DNA of 64,000 nucleotides, taken from NCBI GenBank assembly GCA_037178625.1, contig CM074132.1, positions 3,658,001-3,722,000 on the forward strand. The letters are read 5' to 3'. Shown here piece by piece: positions 1 to 11,063 of this stretch; the first letter of the stretch is position 1, and the number at the start of each line of letters is the position of its first letter. The translations under genes were made by a program, and so were the position numbers. The notes under the pieces are model-generated. The model saw only the letters and a program-made list of their open reading frames with translations, was not told the DNA's origin and made no database searches. This DNA is from Skeletonema tropicum. Taxonomy: Eukaryota; Bacillariophyta; Thalassiosirophyceae; Thalassiosirales; Thalassiosiraceae.

Positions 1-2062
1 CTTGACCATGACGAACATCGCCGTTGTACGGTGGCTATCTATTGTTGCGTAGAAAAGAGATAATTTCTCCAGATTTCCAGCAAGTCGAAGAGGGCAGCAA
101 CGACCCCTTCGATGTAATTGATTCCCAATCAGTAACGTTGGTCAGTAATTCTTGAGAATGTGATGAGCATGAGGAGCAGCCGAGATGATACGAAGTTAGA
201 GGAAGCCACTCATTACAGAAAGAAAAGCAGTCAAACAGAATTAAGCCATGGAATAGCTTGCCCCCACGAAAATGGACCAAACTGCGGTGGGCACACCAAA
301 ATGATAAAAAGAATGTTACAAATTGTGTATGAATAATGCAAGAGAATGAAAATATTTCATAGCACCACTCACCTTGATTCTATTATCACCACTGTCTGCA
401 GGTAAAAACACAGCAATCACCATCGAAAATGGAACTGCCATCTATACGTCTGTAGCGATTGCAGCAGGTAAGTCGGACTCTTCAGCTGTGGACGTAAGTT
501 TGAAACCGTTAATGGTACTCATCGATGCCTATAAGTGACATTCCATAAAAGCCGATTTCGCTAGCTGGCTTGCCATCCAATGAGAGTTACCATGCCTAGC
601 CACATAATTACACGGGAGAGTTTTCTGTGCAGCCTTGAAAAATAGTCCCTTTTCTTGACCGTTCGTCGTCGTGTTCACGTGGCGCATGATGATGGCGGCG
701 GCGTCCCATCAAAATAATTAATTTGCGGTCAATAAGGCTGGTAAACGCCTGAGATGATGACAAATCATCGAAAATATGTAATAGACATTCGACCAGAGCA
801 GTGCCGTGAGATTTTAAAATTGTGTGGTGGGGAGAAGTGAATTATTTACACATTATCTTACCTTTTTTCACCCCCTCTTCTTTGTGCCGACATTACGGGG
901 GCATCGGGGGACGGCATGGACGTAATAAAAGGCATGGTTGCTGTAAAAGGGATTATATGGTGAGTAATTGTTGATACGGTAGATGAATACCATCATCGTG
1001 GCGTGCTGATTTTTGAAAAATGGATGGCCGTTTGAATTTTGACCATCCCACTAAAATGAGTTCCCTATTGATGAAATCGATCTCGCGTATCAAGTTCCGT
1101 TTACTAAACGTCTTCAAAATGAGAAAGAATCATTTACGAAAAACTCCCATTACAAAAACCACCTCCATAGTGTTTTCCTGACCTCGTCAACATGGGGTCT
1201 GAGATTCTTCTAATGTCAGCCCCTCCCTCGAGTTCGAGAATTTTTTTTCTTCGAACTCGAACTGCGAACTCACAAGTTCCACATGGAAGTACCTTTCCAC
1301 ATGGACTCTCAACTACAAGATGCCGTTATCTCGAAATTTGATGCCGACAGACCAGTCGCAGTTCGCAGTTCGAGTTCGAGCAAACAAAATCACAGCCTTA
1401 GCATTACTTCCACCTCGGGATGGAGAAGGGCAAATATCGAGTTGAATCTTAGATAGTCTGCATCTATCCGTAATGGCATGCGCTTAGAAATAGCGTGTGG
1501 TACTGCTCCTCCCTTACGGAGTATAGAATAAGTTGAAGTAAATTACGCGTGAATGGAGATGTGTGGGTCTTGTAAGTATTTCACGATTAGGATTAGGCTT
1601 TGTTTCACGAAAAGTTTGGCATTACAAAAAACAATAAATCATGGTGGGTACTGAACAGTCTTTTTGAAGCCGCTTTCTGAAGATGTACGACCACATTACG
1701 GTACTCAGACTGTCCAAAGTCACAGTTTTCTCATTTCATTCACTTTTATATAGTTCTATCTGAGATAATGCAAAAAAGTGACGGTAATGAAGGTAGTCAT
1801 TTCGCTCATTTTCTCGTTTTGATCACGAGGCCTACACATCTCCTCACTTTGTCTACTTACTTATTACGTGTTCCTCTCTAGGTGTTCCTGTTCCTCAAAG
1901 GTTTAAATGCATGCATGCAGTCAGTTCACAGCATACGGGCGCTGAAAGACTCTACTTTGTACCACTCATTTTGTCAGGAAGACAAATAATCTGTACTTAA
2001 TCTGCTCAACCACTGTGCGCTAAGTGCATACAAGTACTCAACTTTTGCAAAGTTAACCGAGG
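1..2062. other. intergenic region upstream of the large DUF1800/DUF1501 gene
   Basis: No convincing gene is seen on either strand. The only longer open frame, an 81-codon minus-strand frame at 35-280, has no recognisable domain and no supporting context. The stretch is AT-rich with short direct and inverted repeats, the clearest being the GAACTCGAAC cluster at 1,228-1,380. The last 150 bp before the ATG at 2,063 presumably contain the promoter of the large gene, but no TATA box or other element can be assigned with confidence. Confidence 0.6.
1228..1380. repeat. inverted repeat cluster of TCGAACTCGAAC-type words
   Basis: TCGAGTTCGAGAA at 1,228-1,240 faces TTCGAACTCGA at 1,250-1,260 across a T-run, forming a short hairpin. 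The adjoining word CTCGAACTGCGAACT (about 1,255-1,270) recurs inverted at 1,357-1,380. The result is two nested inverted repeats within 150 bp of non-coding DNA. It could be a remnant of a small foldback element; no target duplication is evident. Confidence 0.55.
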
Positions 2063-5000
2063 ATGCGTCTCATAGGCGCTTTAGCTCCCTTACTACTCCT
2101 CTTCGCATCAGCTGAAGCTGAAGATGGGAAAAACAAGGAAACTGTTGCTGCGATCGAAAGGTCAGGCACAGATGATAACAGCAAGATTTCCCAACACCTT
2201 GCTCGAGGACAAGGAAAACTTCGTCATCTGCTGAAGAAGGTCAGTCTCGACATCGGTATGGGCATGGGGATGCAGGAGGGCGATCATCATGGCCAAGGTG
2301 AGGTTGGTTCGATTACCGAATCTTCGCCAGGCCTTCGTGGAATGACGACTCCCCGAGTCACTGCCAGCCACGACGGTGGTGATTCGCAGCACCGATCTCT
2401 TCAAGTATCAAATGCGGTATCATGCCCCTCACCGGGATTCGTCGCTCAGCTGGAAACTCATCAAGCTGGGGGTACGATTACATTGGCCTCTGTTGGGACA
2501 ATGGGACAGTTGTGCACCCTTACGAAGGTTGTGGTTCAATTTGATGAAATCGAATTTGTGAAAATTAATCAAGTGTCTGATACAATTGTGCCATTGGCAC
2601 GTTCGTATGATAATGCAAACTGGTCAAATGCCGCGGGGGAAATTCCTGCGGTTATGCTTCCGAATGGATGGGATTGTTTCGAGAGTGAGGGTGACGATTA
2701 TTGCACTACTTATCTGCCCCCTCTAGAGAATGAGAATGAAGTGTATGTGTTGACATCATATCAACATACTTTACCCTCTAGGGATGTGGTATCTCGGTTC
2801 TTATCTCAATCCACGTTTGGAGTTAAGTCGGAAGATTTGGATGATGCTCGATGGGTTGGAGGCGAAGGAGGAGGTGAGTAGCAGACCCCAACATCCTTTT
2901 ATCATTATCATTACTGGTTCAATATCAAGAGTTGTTTACTCACAGCTATGATTTCGTTTCTCTCCACTCTACCTCACATATTTATTATAGAGGGAGGCAG
3001 TGACCATCTTCCGGCTGCATTTGCATTATGGATCCAAGATCAAATGAATACCTCCATTACACCCATGACATCCCATCGTCAATTCTATCGACGCCGTGCC
3101 AATGCTCCCGTACCTGGAAGCTTTCAGATGGGGGGGGTTATTGATCCATGCACTTCACCCTCACGTTGGCGTACGGTCTCATTGGGTAAAAAAGAGTGGG
3201 GTAGCAAAGTACTCGAGCCTGTGGGTAATTCTTCCTGGTACAAGGTGACGGTCCTTGGACAGCTTCGTAGCTTGGTCAATGAGAGTAATAAGGACGATTC
3301 GAATCCTCCTATTAACTTTAGTTATTGGCAAGAATTGTTCGGTGGAGACGTTACGAAGATGCCATACATGGTTGACTTGCCCGAGATCGGCGTGGATCCA
3401 TCCTTTGATAAACTTGTCCCATTTGGCGGTCCAAGTGGAGGATATCTTTTACGTACACCTTTGGGACAGCTTCCGGCATCATTGGGTGGATTATGTGATC
3501 CCCTTACGAATCCAAGTGGGATACCAAGAGTTGAAGCTTTCGGCACCACCATTGCGGGACGTATGCCAAATGGTGAGTGGCTGTTGTATGATGGTACATT
3601 AGAGTTGCGAGATAATGACGTCATGGATCCATTGATGGATGGTGGAGGAGAAATAGTTTCCAAGTCTACAGGTGGGTATCGAGGGGAAGGAGCGAATCCA
3701 GCTGTATGCGCTAATGCGCCTCGCACGTTCCTCAACTCCAAAGGGTGTAAGCTCAGCTTTGATGAACATGCCTGCCGTGATGACTCGTATGTAGAAGACG
3801 GCGTAGCTATTGGTAGCGGTGGGGATGGGATTTTAGTGTGTGGCTCTCCGGGAGAGGTATCAAATGATATCACTTTCAGTGATAGCGATTCATTCTATCT
3901 AGATCCAGACGAGGTTCGTACTATCAATCGTCTATGGGTCGAGAATGTAGCGTGAGTCTTTTTCTGTTGAGTTTTATTATCAGCGTCTACAGCGAATGTC
4001 CCAGCTAATTCTTGAACTTTTCTATCTCAGTCGCAATGTTTGGACTCATTTGAGTATTCGAGCTGATGATCAATTGAGACAACGCGTGGCATTCGCTTTG
4101 AACCAGGTCTTCCCCGTCGTCAAGCCATTCTTCGGTCCTTCTGAAGATGTGATCAATTACCATGACATCTTCGTCAGGAACGCTTTTACAAATTGGAAAG
4201 ATATCCTTCGTGAGATATCGTACAGCCCTTTGATGGCCTTGAACCTTAGTTACTTAGGTTCCAAGAGCATGGCATATGTGAAGGAGACGTTAAACCAAAC
4301 TTCATTTGCAGATGAGAACTTCGCTCGCGAGGTAAGTGATAGTGATAGAGTTTATGTATTACTTCTTTTTCTTTCTATCAATGTCATATTCAACCAACTG
4401 TTTGTCCATTTCAACAACACCGATCCAAATAGATCATGCAACTTTTCACTATTGGTACTGTACTTCTCAACGAGGATGGCACACATAAGAGAGATTCGGA
4501 TGGTAACGAGATTGATGCCTATTCTACATTGGACATCATGAACTTTGCACGTGAGTTTATAATTTATTACCATCCATCTAATCCGTTGTCAAGTTATATA
4601 TTGGGCTCACAAATGATTGTCATTCACAGGTGCGTGGACTGGATTTGATGCTCAAAAGGTGAGGGGCAATTTTGAAAATAGAGCAAGTCATTTTCAGAAT
4701 AATCCAGGTCAAATTAACTCGGTTGATCCGATGAGAATTGTACCCGAATGGCGAGATAAATTTCCCAAAACCAATCTTCACGGAGGTATGTGCTTGTGTG
4801 ACGATTATGCCCATCAAGCGACCAAATAATCTATGTCTCATCTTCATATTTACTTTTACCCCCAAGGATATATCGGAGATCGCGCTCCACTTTGTGCAGA
4901 CTTGCCCCCGAGAGCATTTCTATCAAAGGGAGCAACATATCGCTTCATTGGAGGATCAAAGGTGTGTTGAATGATGAGAAATGATATAACATGTCATCTT

Positions 5001-8000
5001 TGCATAATTATTCTCATTTCTACATCTACATTTCTTTCTCTAGTTACCCGAATTGATGCAGTCTAAGTCAGAGTACCTGGTCGATGGAAGCTTAGTTGAA
5101 CTTGAGCTCTCAATGTCCTCGCAGTTGAGGATGACTTTGTGTGAAGGAGCTGGCGTGGATTGCAAGGCTCAACCTCCATCTAATGAGGTTGTTTTGACAA
5201 CAGCACTCGAGTGCGACTCAGCAGAGTGTGACGTGGACGCTGTTCGAGTAATCAAAGTCGCTGAAGGGAGGTATTGGGAGTATGTAAGGTTGCCTTGTGT
5301 AGAACTGGCATTGTTTGAAGATGGGAAAGAGCTTGGTGGGCAATATCGATATCGAAAGCAAGCAGGCTTGTATCCTAGTGCCATTTGTGCCAACCCAAAG
5401 CTTCCTGTTGCATTTGAAGCTTGTTGCGGCACCCAGGGAATCGCAGACTTGCCTACGTGTGAGCAGTGCTCTGATGATAACGCTTGCACAAAGGACACGT
5501 GCACTGAAACTGGTGAATGCTTGAATATTCCAATACCTGGATGTGAAAATGGTGCGATAATGGTAAGTGACGCGGTTTCCTCCACTTGTTGACCAATATT
5601 TCGAACATTTCAATCTCACCTTGTTTTTGACAACTACAATCACTCTAGGAATACTGGTACGGTTATGATTTTTCGACGGATGCCAAGGCGGTTTCTACCT
5701 TGAGAAATGATCCACGCTTCCCAGACATCCCAGACAAGACGGTGGTGCTGGGGAACACTCTTGAAGCCTTCCGAGATTGGGATAGATATGGAGCTCGGAT
5801 GAGGACATACATCACGGCTCCCAAGAGCGGCAACTACAGATTTTGGGTTCGGGGCGACGATATAACGGAACTATGGCTTAGTTCGGATACTGGTACTGAA
5901 GGCTTGTCTTTGATTGCTTATGCTAATACATACACATCAAACTTTGATACCACGGCTAGCCAGGGATCAGCGTTGATTGAGCTCGTTGCCGGGGAATCTT
6001 ACTACATGGAAGCGTTTGTAATAGAAATTGTTGGCGGGGACGGCCTTGCGGTCGGATGGGAGTGCCCTGATTGTGGAATGTCACGGGAAGTCATCCCTGC
6101 ACGTTTTACTCGACAGAACCCTGGCAACGAAGTTACTGCCCAGATGTTCAACATCTTCGATGACGAGAGAGTAACCTACGCAACTGCTTCTGAGAGGTGT
6201 GTAGCACAAGGAGGTCATGGGCAATGTGACTACGAGAAAATTGAATCACCCTATCACAAAACGGGATTTCATTGGACGAATAACACTTGCGATACTTTTA
6301 TCAAGGTAACATCTGATGAGGCGACCCCAGGTTGGATCACACTTGTCCATGATTCTAGTTCCACCAGTCTCCAGCACGTTGATGAGACGTCCATTAACTT
6401 CTTCCCGGTCATCTGGGACGGTGAGTATCCCAAGGTAGACGACATGTGTAGTGGTTCTGCAGGCGGATGTGAAGTCATCGAAGAAGGCTGTTACTGCGCA
6501 GTAACAGTGTCAGAATCTATGGTGTATGATTCAATGCCAGCATCTGTGGAGCATGTTCTTGGTACACTCTTTGTTGGGTCTCTCGATCCTTCCTTATTGG
6601 GATCGTTGTATGAAACTGAGGATGATCCAACTACTGGCATCATTGTTCACAAGAAAGTCGGGGAAATGGGAGCAGTGTTTGACGAGCACACTATCTTCGA
6701 AGTGGTGGAACTGCGGACTGGTCGAACCTTCTTCCTCCGGAACATTGTTAGTACTGTTCATGCTGATTCTGGCCACTCCTTCCGAAATGCACCTCATTTC
6801 ATGAGCATGATACCTTCAGAAACAGATACTCGGGATGCGCAGTATGAAACAGGTAAGCCAAATCACTTTTGTGGCTGATTCATATCGTGATTCCGCGCGA
6901 CTTGTCTCTCAGTCGTACTAACCCTTATCCTTATTCCTGTCCTGCGTGTCTTGCAATTGCTAACACATTTACGATGGTCCCCAACAGAGGCTGTGCTGGA
7001 CGACTATTTTTTCCACCAAAATACAGCTCCTTTCCTAGCACGCCTTTTAATTCAGAGATTCAACATCGCAAGTAACCCGGCACCAGCATATGTCGCCGCA
7101 GTTGCTACTGCTTTTCGCTCCGGGTCTTATTCAAGTGAAGGCAAATCCTTTGGCTCAGGCTATTACGGAGACCTTGGTTCAACAATTGCAGCCATTTTTC
7201 TATGCCCAGAATCAGCATCAGCAACTGTTGATGGTAAGAAATCTTGATCTTGATGTACATGCTTAGCTTTTTTCTTGTTTCTTGCACTCCATCTGCCATC
7301 TCACACCATTTTTTGTTTCGTCGCATTGTAGCCGACCCAGCCTCAGGTTCTATCAGACAGCCCCTCCTTAAGGTCATTGCAATCATGCGCAATTTAGACT
7401 TGGTTGGCACCTCACCTGATCAGATTCATGAAATTAGTCGGAGTCTCAAAGATTCGCTAGGCCAATCTCCTACCGATTACGACTCGGTCTTTTCACACTT
7501 CCCACATGACAGTAAGTCGAGTGGGCGTGGTGCTGTGGCGGGCTTCTACGCTCCAGAGGAGCTTGCGGTGGACTTACCAAGAATCCTCTTCATGTTGAAT
7601 AAATTCTACGGGACTATTTACAATTACGGTTTCAATTCTAGGTATGGTTTTGGAGCTGGCTGGGCTGGAATACTTTCATGGGCACCAAAAGCTGGTGCAT
7701 CTGGGTTAGAAGTAGTTGATGAGCTTTCTACACTTCTCACAGCAGGTCGACTTAGCAAAGAAAACAGAGACATTATCGAGCAAGTGTATACACAGAAGAC
7801 TATCGACGTGGGAGGCTGGAATGGATTACAGCAAGCAAGGAAAGTCGCGATGCAGTTAATTGCGTCCACTGCCGAGTTTCACACGACCAATCAAGTAGTA
7901 ACGAAGAGTGGAGACGATCGGGATGTGCCCTCGCTCGCCACAGAGGCTCAATCTGGTGAGGCTGCCTCTTCCGATTACAAGGCTATCATTTACATGGACT

Positions 8001-8899
8001 TGAATGGAGGAGTGGATAGTTTCAACATGCTGGTTCCTATGCAATGTGATGGAACAAACAATTTCGATCCCAAGTACAACATGACAGTGGATGAACAGTA
8101 CTACGCTATCCGTTCCAGTATCGCGTTAGGCAAGGAATCCCTCCATCAGATCGATTCTGGTGGCAATCAGCCTTGTTCACAGTTCGGGTTGCACCCAAAA
8201 CTAACAAAAATTGCCAATCTATACAGAAACGAAGAGGCTCTCTTCTTTGCCAATGTTGGCTACATGACTAATCCAGATTGGAAGCAGACCAAAGGTCTCA
8301 CCTTTGGCCATTCTGCTCAGACCACGAAAGTGGCACAGAACAATGCACATGAAGCATACGCTGACACAGGAGGTATGTGAATACTGCATTGCTTGCTATT
8401 TTACTTACGAACTCCGAATCCACTAACAATTTATTCTTTCACTTTCCATATTCTTGTAAAGTCCTAGGCCGCATCCGTGACACGGTACTGGCTGGTCGTA
8501 AAACATCCGCCATTCACATAGTGAACGGGCATACAGTCTTGGAAGGCGTGAAAGGCATTTCTGGTGGACCCGTTGCCGTCGGTGTAGATGGCATCAGCGA
8601 ATTTCCAAAACACATTATGTCTAGTTCTGACCTAACTTTCTGTCCCAAATAAGCTCCCTGAACAATGCTACCATGCCTGATAGCGGCTTCATGGCGGAAT
8701 CCTGGTCATCAAAGATGCACAACACCTTCTCAGTTATGGATGAGCTTAGCATTGTTGATGGAATTGCTACGGCAACCGCATTTCCAGTTACATTTGACAA
8801 GGAATATAATTCACTGGCCGATCAACTTAAAATGGTTAGTAGGTTGCAGCAAGCAGCCTTGCAGCGTGGTGTAACGCGCGATTTCTACTCTGTGGGATG
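2063..8899 (+). CDS. secreted DUF1800-PA14-DUF1501 protein, 5' part of a gene split by a transposon
   Basis: Function is unknown; DUF1800 and DUF1501 are usually adjacent, often exported, bacterial proteins. The start ATG at 2,063 gives a clear signal peptide (MRLIGALAPLLLLFASAEA). Exons read from GT-AG borders: 2063-2873, 2991-3951, 4031-4331, 4433-4550, 4630-4785, 4867-4961, 5044-5562, 5649-6852, 6988-7233, 7332-8372, 8462-8899. DUF1800 begins near residue 235 (ADDQLRQRVAFAL at about 4,060) and resumes in exon 9 (DDYFFHQNTAPFLARLL). Between these lie a Cys-rich CTKDTC motif (exon 7) and a PA14 domain (exon 8: YGARMRTYITAP, FWVRGDD). DUF1501 starts in exon 10 (YMDLNGGVDSFNML). Frame is lost by one base near 8,620-8,660: the frame ending at TAA 8,650 must shift for the next 75 codons to continue the domain. 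The exon is then cut at 8,899 by a transposon and resumes at 11,068. It is probably non-functional unless the shift is an assembly error and the insertion is one allele. Confidence 0.82.
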
Positions 8900-11063
8900 C
8901 ACACCGATTTCACATCGCGCATCCCGTGTTAAATTTTTTTACTTGTAAACTAATGTACAGTCACATAACATACCGTCTTACGTACAAAAATAACAAGCAG
9001 CACCACGACTTTTTTTTAATTTGCGCTGCAATAGCATCGAGGAAGTTACCATCATAACCACCAATAACAACGGCATCATTCGGTAGACCGTTGCGAAAAC
9101 TTACGAATCCAATCTATACCATATATTCAACTTACTGTTAAATTTTCGCAACGACGCATTGAACAGTCAAGACAGCACAGTACGGTCATAAACACAACTA
9201 CCCTGCACACCTCGCCATCTTTTTTCAACACAACGAGCGCAATGGAGACAATCAACGTCAAAGATTGTCCACGAGAAAAACCCGAATTATTATTAGCGGG
9301 TATGCTATTGTATATATGCAAGTACTCAATGATTTCCCATTGGTACCGCATCTGGGATCGTGATGAGGACAACCCTCCACCGGAAGTACGTCAAATCATG
9401 GACGCTGACAAGTTGGGAAATATTTTACAATTGAACAAATTATCATTACAAAAATCCAGAAGATATTCTTCTTGAGCCGATCCGAATCGAACAGTTCATG
9501 GCTGGGGACCTTGCGTGGGATTGTTTCACCCTAGGCAAAGAAGGAGCAGCAAACCATTGGTGCATCTACTGCAAGCATGGTCCTCAACAATGGAGTGTGC
9601 CAAATCACGACAAAGGCGAATGTTGGACCATTGACGATCTAATTGCAATGGCCGATAGTAACAACAAGGGTGCAAAGAGAATGGGAGTGAAAAGGCGGCC
9701 CTACTTCCCATGGATTCCAATTAAAAATTACATTCTTCCTGTCCTTCATCTTTGTATTGGTCTTGGTAATGATGCCATAGATTATTTTGGCTTCCTTGTT
9801 GAGTGGCGCCTGACCAAGTTATCTGCTGAGGAAAAGGAGTGGAAGGATAGAGTGGATGAACTGAATCGCCTAATCCCCGACAAACGGAAGGAAGTTAATG
9901 CTTGGGTAAAGAGTATTGATGGGAAGAGACGAACGCAATTAATGGCGTTACGGAGAACCAGAGCATCTTCTGTTGGTTTGCAGCCCAACGAAGTCGAAGA
10001 ACTTGCTGCACTTGATGCCACCTTCATTGCACTGGGAAAATCAAGAGATGCTCTAGTAGATGAGAGGAAAGATTTGAAGAAGAAAATTGAGGCGGCGCAT
10101 GAAACGAGGAGGAGGCCGCCAGAAGGCGCTGACGATACTTGGTATTTGCTCATGGAAAGGATATATAGAAATCATGGTGTGAAGCGAGAGGATTACCACA
10201 AGAGGAAATTTCAAGGCCGCCCATTGAAGGATATCATGAAGAAAGCTGAAGATATTTTCACCGAGGCAAAGGCAATGCTCCGTGAGTTCAAAGACGACAG
10301 CGTTGCTAATATTGATGACCAAATTGACAAGACCTGTGACGAAATGATCTCTCTCTTACGCAGTTGGGGTAAAGTGTTCAAAGTGTTCTACACGGAGAAA
10401 CCATCAGCTGCAGACAAGGTAAACTTCAAAAATGACATGGACGATGCAGTTGAAAAGCACCGCGCACTAAGGGCACAAGTTGACGACAATGATGATACAC
10501 CAAAGCTTCATTATGCAGCAGATCATGGACTTGAAACTCTTGAGACACACCCTGACTTGTTTCTGATGATTGAGGAATGGGTAGAACAGTTCCATCAAAC
10601 GGAAAGGAAGAGAGTGGAGGAGAGATGCAGGTTTGTCAAAGACGCACATAAACATGCAGAAGCCGTTGGGAAGAAGAGAGCGAGTCAGAACAATGAAGAT
10701 ATCATGGCAAAAACTAGAGATACGAAGAGGCCACGAGGAAAGTACAAACAAAATAACGAATAATTGGTTGACATCGAGATTATACGAAGCGCTGAAAATT
10801 TAGGCATTAATAGAGCATGGCATCCGGCACCTGTTTTGGGTATCAATTTCGATCGATGTCATGGATTGGATGTTGTATGGGACGTCGTATTGAGCTAGCG
10901 GGTGGCATGTTCATGGTGGAATCGGATCGGTTAGCTGTGAGAAAAAGGGGGCACTTAGGGGGGATAAAACCTAAACACGTAATATCTAGTAAGATTATCT
11001 ATGTGACCCCCGAAAAGGGGGATGGTAGGAAATTTTTTTTTAACTAGTGGCGAAATTGGTGTG
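8900..11063 (+). mobile_element. 2.16-kb DNA transposon inserted in the DUF1501 exon
   Basis: The ends are imperfect terminal inverted repeats: CACACCGATTTCAC on the left and, reversed, CACACCAATTTCGC on the right. GATG flanks both sides (8,896-8,899 and 11,064-11,067), a 4-bp target duplication. Removing the element and one GATG joins ...RDFYSVG to WGSWDHH... in frame, exactly the GGWDHH-type motif expected in DUF1501, so the borders are well supported. Inside are a plus-strand ORF of 421 codons and a shorter upstream ORF (9,242-9,475) in another frame. The superfamily is not certain: a 4-bp duplication and CACA ends leave several DDE groups open, and no DDE triad was recognised. Confidence 0.85.
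9498..10763 (+). CDS. transposon-borne protein with Cys/His motif and coiled coil
   Basis: This 421-residue product has an N-terminal block (AGDLAWDCFTLGKEGAANHW, then CIYC and a later His/Cys pair, NHDKGEC) of a kind I associate with transposon proteins of diatoms and other protists, probably a zinc-binding part of a transposase. The rest is charged and helical, with long Lys/Glu stretches suggesting coiled coils. The open frame extends upstream of the ATG (NPEDILLEPIRIEQF), and the preceding frame at 9,242-9,475 (HWYRIWDRDEDN) seems to be the earlier part of the same protein, so the element's gene probably carries a frameshift near 9,445. No catalytic triad was identified. It lies wholly inside the element at 8,900-11,063. 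Confidence 0.5.
   Translation: MAGDLAWDCFTLGKEGAANHWCIYCKHGPQQWSVPNHDKGECWTIDDLIAMADSNNKGAKRMGVKRRPYFPWIPIKNYILPVLHLCIGLGNDAIDYFGFLVEWRLTKLSAEEKEWKDRVDELNRLIPDKRKEVNAWVKSIDGKRRTQLMALRRTRASSVGLQPNEVEELAALDATFIALGKSRDALVDERKDLKKKIEAAHETRRRPPEGADDTWYLLMERIYRNHGVKREDYHKRKFQGRPLKDIMKKAEDIFTEAKAMLREFKDDSVANIDDQIDKTCDEMISLLRSWGKVFKVFYTEKPSAADKVNFKNDMDDAVEKHRALRAQVDDNDDTPKLHYAADHGLETLETHPDLFLMIEEWVEQFHQTERKRVEERCRFVKDAHKHAEAVGKKRASQNNEDIMAKTRDTKRPRGKYKQNNE

Noticed and set aside
35..280. 81-codon minus-strand ORF at the window start
   Set aside because: There is no recognisable motif, no intron or context support, and it is near the length expected by chance.
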